From positions 1-15,913 of the forward strand of contig JABDQZ010000355.1 in NCBI GenBank assembly GCA_013041975.1: 15,913 nucleotides of DNA. The letters are read 5' to 3'. The first letter of the stretch is position 1. The number at the start of each line of letters is the position of its first letter. Source of the DNA: Gammaproteobacteria bacterium (GTDB lineage: Bacteria; Pseudomonadota; Gammaproteobacteria; Chromatiales; Chromatiaceae). This document shows positions 6,360 through 13,782 of the stretch, in pieces. The notes below the pieces were generated by a model that was not told the origin of the DNA, made no database searches, and worked only from the letters and a program-made list of their open reading frames with translations. The position numbers and the translations under genes were made by a program.

Positions 6360-7553
6360 ATGAAAATATCAGCAGACGAAATACTGATTGGGCGTCAGGC
6401 AATCTTCAACTCATCGGGGAATGTCTTCGCCTATGAAGTGCGCTCAAGCCTCGAACACAATGGACATGCATCTTCATCAGCACTGATGCTCAACACCTTT
6501 GTAGAAACAGGCTTTGAAAAAGTTGCCGGCCCCCACAAGGCGATGATAACTATCGAGGCGCAATTTCTGATTGACATGGTACCCCTGCCATTTGACGCTG
6601 AAAAAGTCATTCTGACATTACCGGCAGATACCCAATTAACGGACGATTTGAACGAGTGCCTTGAAAATTGTCATGTACAGGGGTTTTCTTTCGGAATCGA
6701 AAACTACCACTTTGAAGAAAAGTGGCAGCCTCTGCTTAATAAAATCGATTTTGTAAAAATTGATATCACTCAAGCGGCAGAACAATTGCCTGAACAACTT
6801 GCAACACTCAAACCGTTTTCTATCCAATCCATTGCTGAAAACATCTCGACCGATGAACAGGAAGCATACTGCAAGGCAATGGAATTCAATTTTTTCCAGG
6901 GGGAAAACTTCTCTCAACCTACGCTGGTTGCAACGCGCGCCCTCTCAGAAAACGAAATTATCATTCTCCAGTTGCTCGCCAACCTGAATGATCCAGATGT
7001 AACCATTGACTCACTTGATAATTTAATCCAGCAGGATCCTGCTCTCAGTTACAAGATACTGCGCTATATCAACTCTGCCGCCATCGGACTGCGACAGAAA
7101 ATTGAATCTATCAAGCAGGCAGTCGTATTGCTGGGGCTTAAACGCGTTAAAGCCTGGGCGACAGTACTTGCCATGACCAGCATGAAAACCGAAAACAAGG
7201 ATATGCTGGTCAATGCGGTGGTTCGCGCCTATATGTGTCAGGCGCTGGTCACCAAATCCGGTAACAGCAATCCAGATACCGCTTTTACCGTTGGTACACT
7301 TTCCATCCTGGATGTGTTGATGCGCACACCCATGGAAAAGATTCTTGAAAAGCTGCCACTGTCTGATGACATCAGCAAGGCTCTGCTGGAACATAGTGGT
7401 GAACTGGGAGAAGCACTGGAGTGCGCCATCGCCTATGAAAACCTGGACTGGGATAATGCGTCATTCAGTGGATGTGATACTGATTGTCTGAATGAAAGTT
7501 ATCTGAACAGCAGCCATGAGGGGTTCAGGGCTGTAATGGGGATGGAAGTTTAG
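6360..7553 (+). CDS. Degenerate EAL domain-HDOD signalling protein (YuxH/CdgJ type)
   Basis: The 397-residue product has the layout of the EAL-HDOD family known from regulators of motility such as CdgJ. The EAL-like part covers about 8-190: GRQAIFNSSGNVFAYE (11-26), KID (133-135), AENIS (159-163) and QGENFSQP (180-187). Key catalytic positions are changed: the EALLR signature reads EVRSS, the metal-binding DDF position reads ENY (114-116), and the AEKVE-type Glu is lost, so cyclic-di-GMP hydrolysis is unlikely. HDOD spans about 195-395, with QQDPALSYKILRYINSA (224-240) and LLGLKRVKAW (257-266). The start ATG fits the family, but I see no Shine-Dalgarno sequence before it. The last 29 bases overlap the convergent hydantoinase gene. 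It probably acts as a protein-binding adaptor in the cytoplasm. Confidence 0.88.
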   Translation: MKISADEILIGRQAIFNSSGNVFAYEVRSSLEHNGHASSSALMLNTFVETGFEKVAGPHKAMITIEAQFLIDMVPLPFDAEKVILTLPADTQLTDDLNECLENCHVQGFSFGIENYHFEEKWQPLLNKIDFVKIDITQAAEQLPEQLATLKPFSIQSIAENISTDEQEAYCKAMEFNFFQGENFSQPTLVATRALSENEIIILQLLANLNDPDVTIDSLDNLIQQDPALSYKILRYINSAAIGLRQKIESIKQAVVLLGLKRVKAWATVLAMTSMKTENKDMLVNAVVRAYMCQALVTKSGNSNPDTAFTVGTLSILDVLMRTPMEKILEKLPLSDDISKALLEHSGELGEALECAIAYENLDWDNASFSGCDTDCLNESYLNSSHEGFRAVMGMEV

Positions 7554-9483
7554 TCAGTATCAGGTTTCCAGACGTATCCTGTGTACAATTCCATCCTGCT
7601 GCTATCCAGATGGTAGCCACTTTTTCCACTAAAATGGCGGGACCTGAGATGGTTTCCTCGACCGGCAGTTTCTCTCTGGAAGATACCGGTATTGCACTGT
7701 AAGCTTCTTCATCAGCCGCTGACACTGAAGCAGCTTGATTCTGTAATGTGATTTCAAGCCCCTCTCCATGAATGCCTGCCCTGATATTAACCAGTTCAAC
7801 AGGCATCTCCAGCCGATGCCCATAGCGTCTTTCATGTCTGAAATGAAAGTTCTGCTCACAAGTCTGGATATCCTGCCAGGTAATATTCAAGGTATTTGAC
7901 TGCCCCTGGTAACGCAGGTCCAGCGAATAGCTTGCTGATAGTGTATCTTCAGCAACGCCTTCCGCCATTAAGGCATCACGCCCGCGAACAGCCAGCTGTT
8001 CAAACTCTTTTTCCAGACTTCCATTGCTCTGGGTATTCAGAAGACCCACGTGAGTTCGGGATAGCTGACGTCCTGGCCTGGTTGCCAGCATCCCCAGGGC
8101 AGACAGGACACCGGCATATACCGGTATCAGGACCTGTTTCATTTCCAGCTTGTCAGCCAATGCGCAGACATGCAGCCCACCGGCACCGCCGAATGAGACC
8201 AGGGTAAAATCATTCGGGTCATAGCCCTTTTGTACAGAAATCACCCGCAAAGCACGGGCCATGTGTTCATTGGCTATATCAACAATACCCATGGCAGCTT
8301 CTGAGAGGCTGACATGCATTTTAGTCGCAAGTCGATTAACTGCTGTTTCTGCCAACGACTTTTTCAAAGGCAGATAGCCGCCAAGCAAACTGTTTTCAGG
8401 TATTCGACCCAGCACCAGATTGGCATCAGTTACCGTCGGTAACAGCCCGCCTTTTCCATAACAGGCGGGGCCGGGCGAGGCACCGGCAGACTCCGGTCCG
8501 ACCTGCAGCATGCCACCTGAATCGAGATATGCAATAGACCCTCCACCCGCTCCGATGGTATGCATATCCACCATGGGAACGGCAACCGGATAATGATCAA
8601 TTTTGCCTCGATTCGTCAGCTGAATGTCACCATCAATCAGTGCAACATCGCTGGAAGTCCCCCCCATATCGAATGTCATCAATCGCTTTCGACCTGATAA
8701 AGAGGCAACAAAGCGGGCGCCCACCAGGCCACCGGCAGGACCTGATAACAACATGCGTACTGCCTGTGAAGCCGCCTGGGTGGCATCCATGGTTTCACCA
8801 GAACTTTGCATAACCGCCAGGCGATTCTGCCCCAGCCCCTTTTGCAAGCGACTGATATAGCCCTGGATCAAGGGCCCAACCCAACTGTTTAGCCAGGTCG
8901 CCACACCCCTTTCATATTCACCAATCTCAGGAAGTACCTCACTGGAAACTGAGACAAACAGATCATCCGGCAATACCGACTTCATTTTCTGTTCAGCCGA
9001 ATCATCTATGTAGGAAAACAGCAGATTAATAGCTACGGCTTCGACATCCATTTCTGCTATTTGAGCCGCAAGACCGCAGAGCGATTCATCGGATAATTCA
9101 CCGATCCATTCACCTTCTGCAGACAAACGACAATCTACCTCAAGGCAAAATGCGTCAGCAACCGGAGGAAGCGATGTGTGAGGTTGAAGATTATATAATT
9201 CCCGGCGTGCCTGACGGCCTATGGTGAGAACATCCTTAAACCCGGTATTCGTGACATAAGCTGTTGCAACACCTTTACCTTCCAATACGGCATTAGTGGC
9301 AACTGTGGACCCATGGATTACGGTGACTGCTTTGCCACTTATCCCCAGTTCATCAATGCCTTGCAAGATGGCGCGTTCTGGCGCATTGGGAGAAGACAAG
9401 ACCTTGTGAACACGAATCTGTTGCTGATCAACCAGGACAAAATCGGTAAAGGTTCCACCGGTGTCGATGCCGAGAAAAAGCAT
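7525..9483 (-). CDS. Hydantoinase A / 5-oxoprolinase-type ATP-dependent subunit (orphan)
   Basis: Members of the HyuA/oxoprolinase family use ATP to open lactam or hydantoin rings, or act as acetone carboxylase and N-methylhydantoinase subunits. The 652-residue product is full length with the actin-like ATPase features: DTGGTFTDF (7-15), HGSTVATNAVLEGKG (57-71), LLSGPAGG (245-252), DMGGTSSDV (272-280), GAGGGSIA (311-318) and FGGAGGLH (431-438). Such proteins normally work with a HyuB partner, but none lies adjacent: the gene upstream is a kinase and the one downstream is on the opposite strand. It begins about 20 bases after the kinase stop, without a clear ribosome-binding site, so it is probably co-transcribed and possibly translationally coupled. 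The substrate cannot be told from sequence. Confidence 0.9.
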   Translation of the reverse strand: MLFLGIDTGGTFTDFVLVDQQQIRVHKVLSSPNAPERAILQGIDELGISGKAVTVIHGSTVATNAVLEGKGVATAYVTNTGFKDVLTIGRQARRELYNLQPHTSLPPVADAFCLEVDCRLSAEGEWIGELSDESLCGLAAQIAEMDVEAVAINLLFSYIDDSAEQKMKSVLPDDLFVSVSSEVLPEIGEYERGVATWLNSWVGPLIQGYISRLQKGLGQNRLAVMQSSGETMDATQAASQAVRMLLSGPAGGLVGARFVASLSGRKRLMTFDMGGTSSDVALIDGDIQLTNRGKIDHYPVAVPMVDMHTIGAGGGSIAYLDSGGMLQVGPESAGASPGPACYGKGGLLPTVTDANLVLGRIPENSLLGGYLPLKKSLAETAVNRLATKMHVSLSEAAMGIVDIANEHMARALRVISVQKGYDPNDFTLVSFGGAGGLHVCALADKLEMKQVLIPVYAGVLSALGMLATRPGRQLSRTHVGLLNTQSNGSLEKEFEQLAVRGRDALMAEGVAEDTLSASYSLDLRYQGQSNTLNITWQDIQTCEQNFHFRHERRYGHRLEMPVELVNIRAGIHGEGLEITLQNQAASVSAADEEAYSAIPVSSREKLPVEETISGPAILVEKVATIWIAAGWNCTQDTSGNLILTKLPSPLQP

Positions 9484-9503
9484 ATTCAGTTAAGTTCGAA
9501 AAA

Positions 9504-11840
9504 CTATCTCTGCCTGAGGGCAAGAATCATCTGGTTACGCAAAGACTTGATGAGATTGAACACCTTATTTTCCAGTTTCAGCTGGTTGGGACGAGCAAAT
9601 TCACCATAAATAAAACCGACCGGCCTGTCTTTCATAATAAGCGGAAACAACACAAAAGACCCTGCATCAGTTTTTTCATAATACCACTTTGGCATGTCTT
9701 TACGCGTTTTCTCAAGATTAACGTCAGCAATATAGATATCCACGCCTTTCTTCAGTGAAACCGAAAAAATATTGCGTTCGGCACCCAGGGTTACCTTGAA
9801 AGTCGTCAGCATTTCCTTGATCTGCTCACCAAAGCCAAGTCTTGCGGTGTAAGCTCCATCTTTAGCCAAAAACAAAAACACCCGTCGAAACTGAAGTCCT
9901 CGATACAGGGTTTCCAGTACCGTGTTGAATACCTGGCTGACATCCCCGGTTTCCAGCAAAATACTGGTAGCCTCCTGCAAGCCACGACTCAATACACTTT
10001 CAATATCCATTTCCTGGGCATCTTCAGCCTCAACTTCCTCATTCAGCACCGAATCGATATTGAAACTGCCAGCCGCGGTGCTGGTGGTAATAGCCTGAGA
10101 TTCAGTTCCGGCTTTGCCTTGCAGTTTAAGCACGTGATGATCAACACTTTTATCCTGGGCCAGTTTCTGCGACATTTTTGAGAAATTATTGCGAACAATG
10201 TCTACCACGCCTTCAACGGCTTTAGTTTTCACCGGCAACACACCGGAGTATCTGCTAACGACTTTTTGCACATCTTCAACTGATCCACCTTCGGCCAATA
10301 CCTTTGTTGCCTTGTCAGACATTTGAGTAATCAGGCGGTACTTGTCTATTGGTGAATTTGGAGACTGAAGTTTCCCAGGTGGCAGCCGTTCCATTCCCTG
10401 AGTAATGATGTCGGGGAAATTCCACTGCCTCGCAACAAAGGCTCCTACATCTTCGAAACGCACACCCAGGATATGCAAGGACGCCTCAGTCTCGGTTTTT
10501 TTACCCCTGGCAATCAGACGTTCTATTTCCCTGTCCTCTTCTGGCAGATAGTAAGCCACCAGGGCCTGACCCAGTTCATAAAACATGGAACATAGAAAAG
10601 CTTCTTCCACATCCGGCATGTCTGCCGAAGCCGTCATGTTTTCAGCAAACACCGCTCTAAACAGAGAAGAAGCCATCAATGTTTTAAGTTTGCTGGCAAC
10701 GGCATGATTGCTCATGTGTTCGAAAAAAATCAGCGAGGCGGCCATGGAGCGAACCTGGTCCACTCCCAGGACAACAATCGCACGGGATACCGTACTGATT
10801 TTCCCGGCAAACGTGCCGTAATAGGCAGAATTAACCACCTTCAGAATCTTGTTGGTCAGGGCGAAGTCATTCACGATCAGGGCCGCGAGCTTCTCTGCAT
10901 CTTCCTTGCTGTTGGATTGCAACTGATTGATGGCTCGAATTGAATCAGCCAGCGCCGGAAAATCCTTTTTTCGCTGCATACGTCGATAAAGAAATTCCAG
11001 CGTCGCCTTACCCTGACTATCGACGGAAATCACTTCGGCATGATCTTTCAGGTAAGCCTGCAGAACTTCGTTCAGTTTGCCGGCATTCGAATACCGGTCG
11101 CGGGGATTTGCTGCCAGTGACTTGAGACAAATACCGTCAATAACATCATCGGCCTTGTCATTTATGGTTGAAGGTGGTTTTGGAGGGCCAACCAGAATCC
11201 GCGCCAGTACGTCAGAAGTCGATTGTCCGGCAAAGGCAGGATTATCGGTTAACATCTCATAAAAAATCGCGCCCAGGGCAAACACATCAATGCCTGGGCT
11301 CACCATTTTCTGGCGAACATATTCGGGAGCCATGTAACGTGGTGTACCGACCAGGTGCTCACTTTGCTGATTTTCCTCAATCAGCATGGCTATACCAAAA
11401 TCCATGATTTTGGGCGTACCGTCTTCATTGATAATGATATTCTGAGGTTTCAGGTCGCGATGCACTACACCGTTCTGATGAGCCTTGGCTACACCAGAAG
11501 TGATGCCTTCCATCATCTCAACAACCTGCAGCATATCCATGCCGCCCTTGTCGATAACATCAGAAAGCAGTTCCCCTTCCACGAATTCGAAAACAATGTA
11601 GGGACGATCTTCGTAATGACCAAGATCGTAAACAGAAACAATATTCTGGTGCTGAAAACGCCCCAGTGCCTGCGCTTCCTGCTCAAATGCCAAAGAATCT
11701 CCCTGGCTTCCCATGAGCCCTTTATTAAGCATCTTGATGGCAACATTGCGCTTGAGCTTGGGATCTTCAGCCAGATAAACGGTTCCCTGACTGCCAGAGC
11801 CTATCTGTTTCTGGGGTTCATAACGCCCGATGGTGCGCAT
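9504..11840 (-). CDS. Ser/Thr protein kinase-HDOD-GAF-like fusion protein
   Basis: This cytoplasmic multidomain protein starts with an apparently active Hanks-type kinase. Numbered from the ATG at 11840 (778 residues): glycine loop GSGSQG (14-19), VAIK Lys36, likely helix-C Glu55, HRDLKPQN (127-134), DFG (147-149), GTPRYMAPE (165-173). A full HDOD domain follows (about 293-490), with VNDFALTNKILKVVNSAYYG (323-342) and VVLGVDQVRSMAAS. The HD metal pair is replaced (FYELGQ), as is normal for HDOD. Then an acidic linker, and a GAF-like region (about 620-775, RRVFLFLAKDG...SFVLFPLIMKDRPVGFIYGEF). I see no membrane segment. The longest frame begins with TTG at 11858 without a ribosome-binding site; the ATG at 11840 has GAAGAG upstream, so I prefer it. 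The gene diverges from an FHA gene, a natural phosphothreonine reader, and is followed by the hydantoinase gene. Confidence 0.9.
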   Translation of the reverse strand: MRTIGRYEPQKQIGSGSQGTVYLAEDPKLKRNVAIKMLNKGLMGSQGDSLAFEQEAQALGRFQHQNIVSVYDLGHYEDRPYIVFEFVEGELLSDVIDKGGMDMLQVVEMMEGITSGVAKAHQNGVVHRDLKPQNIIINEDGTPKIMDFGIAMLIEENQQSEHLVGTPRYMAPEYVRQKMVSPGIDVFALGAIFYEMLTDNPAFAGQSTSDVLARILVGPPKPPSTINDKADDVIDGICLKSLAANPRDRYSNAGKLNEVLQAYLKDHAEVISVDSQGKATLEFLYRRMQRKKDFPALADSIRAINQLQSNSKEDAEKLAALIVNDFALTNKILKVVNSAYYGTFAGKISTVSRAIVVLGVDQVRSMAASLIFFEHMSNHAVASKLKTLMASSLFRAVFAENMTASADMPDVEEAFLCSMFYELGQALVAYYLPEEDREIERLIARGKKTETEASLHILGVRFEDVGAFVARQWNFPDIITQGMERLPPGKLQSPNSPIDKYRLITQMSDKATKVLAEGGSVEDVQKVVSRYSGVLPVKTKAVEGVVDIVRNNFSKMSQKLAQDKSVDHHVLKLQGKAGTESQAITTSTAAGSFNIDSVLNEEVEAEDAQEMDIESVLSRGLQEATSILLETGDVSQVFNTVLETLYRGLQFRRVFLFLAKDGAYTARLGFGEQIKEMLTTFKVTLGAERNIFSVSLKKGVDIYIADVNLEKTRKDMPKWYYEKTDAGSFVLFPLIMKDRPVGFIYGEFARPNQLKLENKVFNLIKSLRNQMILALRQR

Positions 11841-11985
11841 AAATGAATAACTCTTCAATAGAACTGAATTCGATCCTGTTAATTCTAGTGCATTTGCATA
11901 GACAGTGGCTACCGAATTTGGTGCTGGCCAGAGACCGTGTTTTTGGCTAATCTTTAATTCTCACATTAACGGGAATTTCAGGCTC
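11841..11985. promoter_or_regulatory. Shared divergent control region of kinase and FHA genes
   Basis: This 145-bp gene-free stretch must hold promoters for both directions. On the minus strand TAGAAT (plus positions 11882-11887) is a good -10 candidate placed about 42 bases before the kinase ATG, but I find no convincing -35 at 17 bases. On the plus strand TTGGCTAATC near 11943-11952 is A+T-rich but gives no well-spaced pair. No clear operator palindrome was seen. Confidence 0.4.
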
Positions 11986-12447
11986 ATGTACAAACTTGCA
12001 ATTGTCCACAAAGGAAAAGTAGAAAAAAATATTCGACTGACTGCCGGTACCATGGTCATTGGCCGCAAGCCGGAATGCAACATTCAGTTAGATGAAAAAA
12101 TGATCAGTGGTCAGCATGCAGAAATCACCATCAAGCCAGATGAAATCCTGTTGAAAGACCTTGGCAGCACCAATGGCACCCTGGTCAATGGCCAGAAAGT
12201 CACTGGAAAAACACTCAAAGCCGGTGATCAGGTCAGTATCGGCAATTACAAGCTGATTTTTGTACGTGAGCATGGCGAAACGGAAGATCCTGATGCAACT
12301 ATGGTGATATCTTCCAGTGACAAGACCATTCCAATGTCAAAACCAGTCGAAGCCTCTAACAAAAAATTATCCAGCGGACTGTTTATTGTTATTGGGTTGG
12401 TTATACTCATTCTTGTTGGAGCAGGATTGCTCATCGTATACCAATAA
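11986..12447 (+). CDS. Tail-anchored FHA-domain protein
   Basis: FHA domains bind phosphothreonine peptides and usually read out Ser/Thr kinases. I chose the ATG at 11986 because the product then starts MYKLAIVHKG, the first FHA strand; the longer frame from 11905 adds 27 unlikely residues. The 153-residue protein has the FHA core at about 1-95 with the expected ligand residues: GR (26-27), Ser41 and His44 in SGQH, and GSTNGT (60-65). A polar linker follows containing DPDATMVISSSDKT (101-114), with threonines that could be kinase sites. It ends in one hydrophobic segment (131-151, FIVIGLVILILVGAGLLIVY) at the very C-terminus. This predicts a tail-anchored inner-membrane protein with FHA in the cytoplasm. 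It sits head to head with the kinase gene and 24 bases before the HD-GYP gene, probably co-transcribed with the latter. Confidence 0.88.
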   Translation: MYKLAIVHKGKVEKNIRLTAGTMVIGRKPECNIQLDEKMISGQHAEITIKPDEILLKDLGSTNGTLVNGQKVTGKTLKAGDQVSIGNYKLIFVREHGETEDPDATMVISSSDKTIPMSKPVEASNKKLSSGLFIVIGLVILILVGAGLLIVYQ

Positions 12448-12471
12448 GAGAGTCGTCACAGGTAAACCTTG

Positions 12472-13749
12472 ATGTTTTTCAAAAAGGAAAAAAAACGCAA
12501 ATCAAAACCCTCTATTACTGTCAAGGAAAGTGCCTTACAGAAAATTCCTGTTGGTGAATTGGCACCTGGAATGTATGTAGCAGAACTCGATATCCCCTGG
12601 GAAGACAGCCCTTTTCTGTTTCAAGGCTTCAAACTTCAGAATTGGGAAGATGTTGATGCGGTAATTTCCTGCTGCAAGGAAGTCACCATTGATATTCAGC
12701 AGACGGAAAAAATCAACCTGCCTCGTAATGCCATAGACCAGAGCAACCGGGTTTCGCATGGCAAACTGCAAAAGACGGATACCCGCTCGGAAATCAATAA
12801 CGCAAGCAAACACTACGACCATGCCAGTAAACTGGTTGTCAATATGATGGATGACATCCGTCTGGGCAAAGCCATCGATACCAAGGGCGCCAAACAGGTG
12901 GTTTCAGACGCCGTAGACAGCATCATCAAAACACCTGATGCCATGATGATGCTCACCGCGATAAAAAATCGTGACGAATACACCGCAGAACACAGTTTAA
13001 ATGTTGCCGTTTTGACTATCGCTTTTGGACGCGCCCTGGGACTGGAGCGCGAAAGACTTGAAGAACTGGGGGTGTGCGGTTTACTGCATGATATGGGAAA
13101 AGTCCTTACCCCTGATGAAGTCTTACTCAAGGAAGGCAAGCTCACGACTGACGAGTTCAGCATCATGAAAAAGCATCCGGTCAACGGCCGTAACATCATT
13201 GCGGACAGTGGCGGCAATTTCCCGGGTGCGATGGATGTTGCCCACTCCCACCATGAGCGTATTGATGGTCACGGCTATCCCCGTGGTCTCTATGAACACC
13301 AGATGACACTCTGGTCTAAAATTGTCTCGATCACTGATGCTTTTGATGCCATCACCAGTAACCGCTGCTACCAGGATGGGCGCACCAACATGGAGGCTTT
13401 CCGCATCATGAACAAGTCCCGCGGTAAGCAGTTTGATTCCAACCTGGTGATGCGTTTTATTGGTGCTGTTGGCATTTATCCACCAGGCAGTATCGTTAAA
13501 CTGAATTCCGGCGAAAGCGGCGTCGTCGTTGAAGCCAACCCCAAGTCCAATTTATTGCCAAAAGTACTGATTATCCGCAACGCACTGGATATGGTAGAGG
13601 AGCCCAGGCTGGTGGACCTGGCTGAAAAAGTACTTGTACCCGGTTCAAATAGGGAATTTTACAAAATCACTGCCGCGTTGAAAAAATCAGAAACGGATAT
13701 TGATTTGCAGCAATTGAAAGACAACGGGTTTTTACTGGCTGATTTATAG
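12472..13749 (+). CDS. DUF3391/HD-GYP cyclic-di-GMP phosphodiesterase
   Basis: HD-GYP enzymes hydrolyse cyclic-di-GMP to pGpG or GMP. The reading frame opens with adjacent TTG and ATG codons; I take the ATG at 12472 because AGG lies nine bases before it. The 425-residue product starts with a lysine-rich segment (4-12), then a DUF3391 region (about 22-150, KIPVGELAPGMYVAELDIPW...PFLFQGF). The HD-GYP domain (about 160-335) is intact: His174, the HD pair His206-Asp207 in LLHDMGK, His235, His260-His261 and the signature HHERIDGHGYP (260-270). A small beta-rich extension follows (335-395). All metal ligands I would expect are present, so catalytic activity is likely. No membrane segment is seen. 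Its position after the FHA gene suggests control by, or recruitment through, phosphothreonine signalling. Confidence 0.93.
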   Translation: MFFKKEKKRKSKPSITVKESALQKIPVGELAPGMYVAELDIPWEDSPFLFQGFKLQNWEDVDAVISCCKEVTIDIQQTEKINLPRNAIDQSNRVSHGKLQKTDTRSEINNASKHYDHASKLVVNMMDDIRLGKAIDTKGAKQVVSDAVDSIIKTPDAMMMLTAIKNRDEYTAEHSLNVAVLTIAFGRALGLERERLEELGVCGLLHDMGKVLTPDEVLLKEGKLTTDEFSIMKKHPVNGRNIIADSGGNFPGAMDVAHSHHERIDGHGYPRGLYEHQMTLWSKIVSITDAFDAITSNRCYQDGRTNMEAFRIMNKSRGKQFDSNLVMRFIGAVGIYPPGSIVKLNSGESGVVVEANPKSNLLPKVLIIRNALDMVEEPRLVDLAEKVLVPGSNREFYKITAALKKSETDIDLQQLKDNGFLLADL

Positions 13750-13750
13750 C

Positions 13751-13777
13751 TGGGTACCGGCTCAAAACCGGCACCCA
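13751..13777. terminator. Hairpin between convergent HD-GYP and clpB genes, without T-run
   Basis: TGGGTACCGG (13751-13760) pairs with CCGGCACCCA (13768-13777) around a 7-base loop, with a single A-C mismatch in a 10-bp G+C-rich stem. It lies two bases after the HD-GYP stop and five before the clpB stop. No T-run follows in either direction, so it is not a canonical intrinsic terminator; it may protect 3' ends or end transcription inefficiently. Confidence 0.5.
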
Positions 13778-13782
13778 ATCAC

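Noticed and set aside
11841..11858. TTG start of the kinase at 11858
   Set aside because: It has no ribosome-binding sequence upstream, whereas the ATG six codons later has GAAGAG at a plausible distance. Not fully excluded.
11905..11985. Longer FHA protein with 27 extra residues
   Set aside because: The FHA fold starts exactly at the ATG at 11986, and the extra residues show no signal peptide or family similarity.
6360..13749. Genomic island or prophage origin for the signalling block
   Set aside because: No integrase, transposase, tRNA end, direct repeats or visible change in composition. It is flanked by ordinary chromosomal genes.
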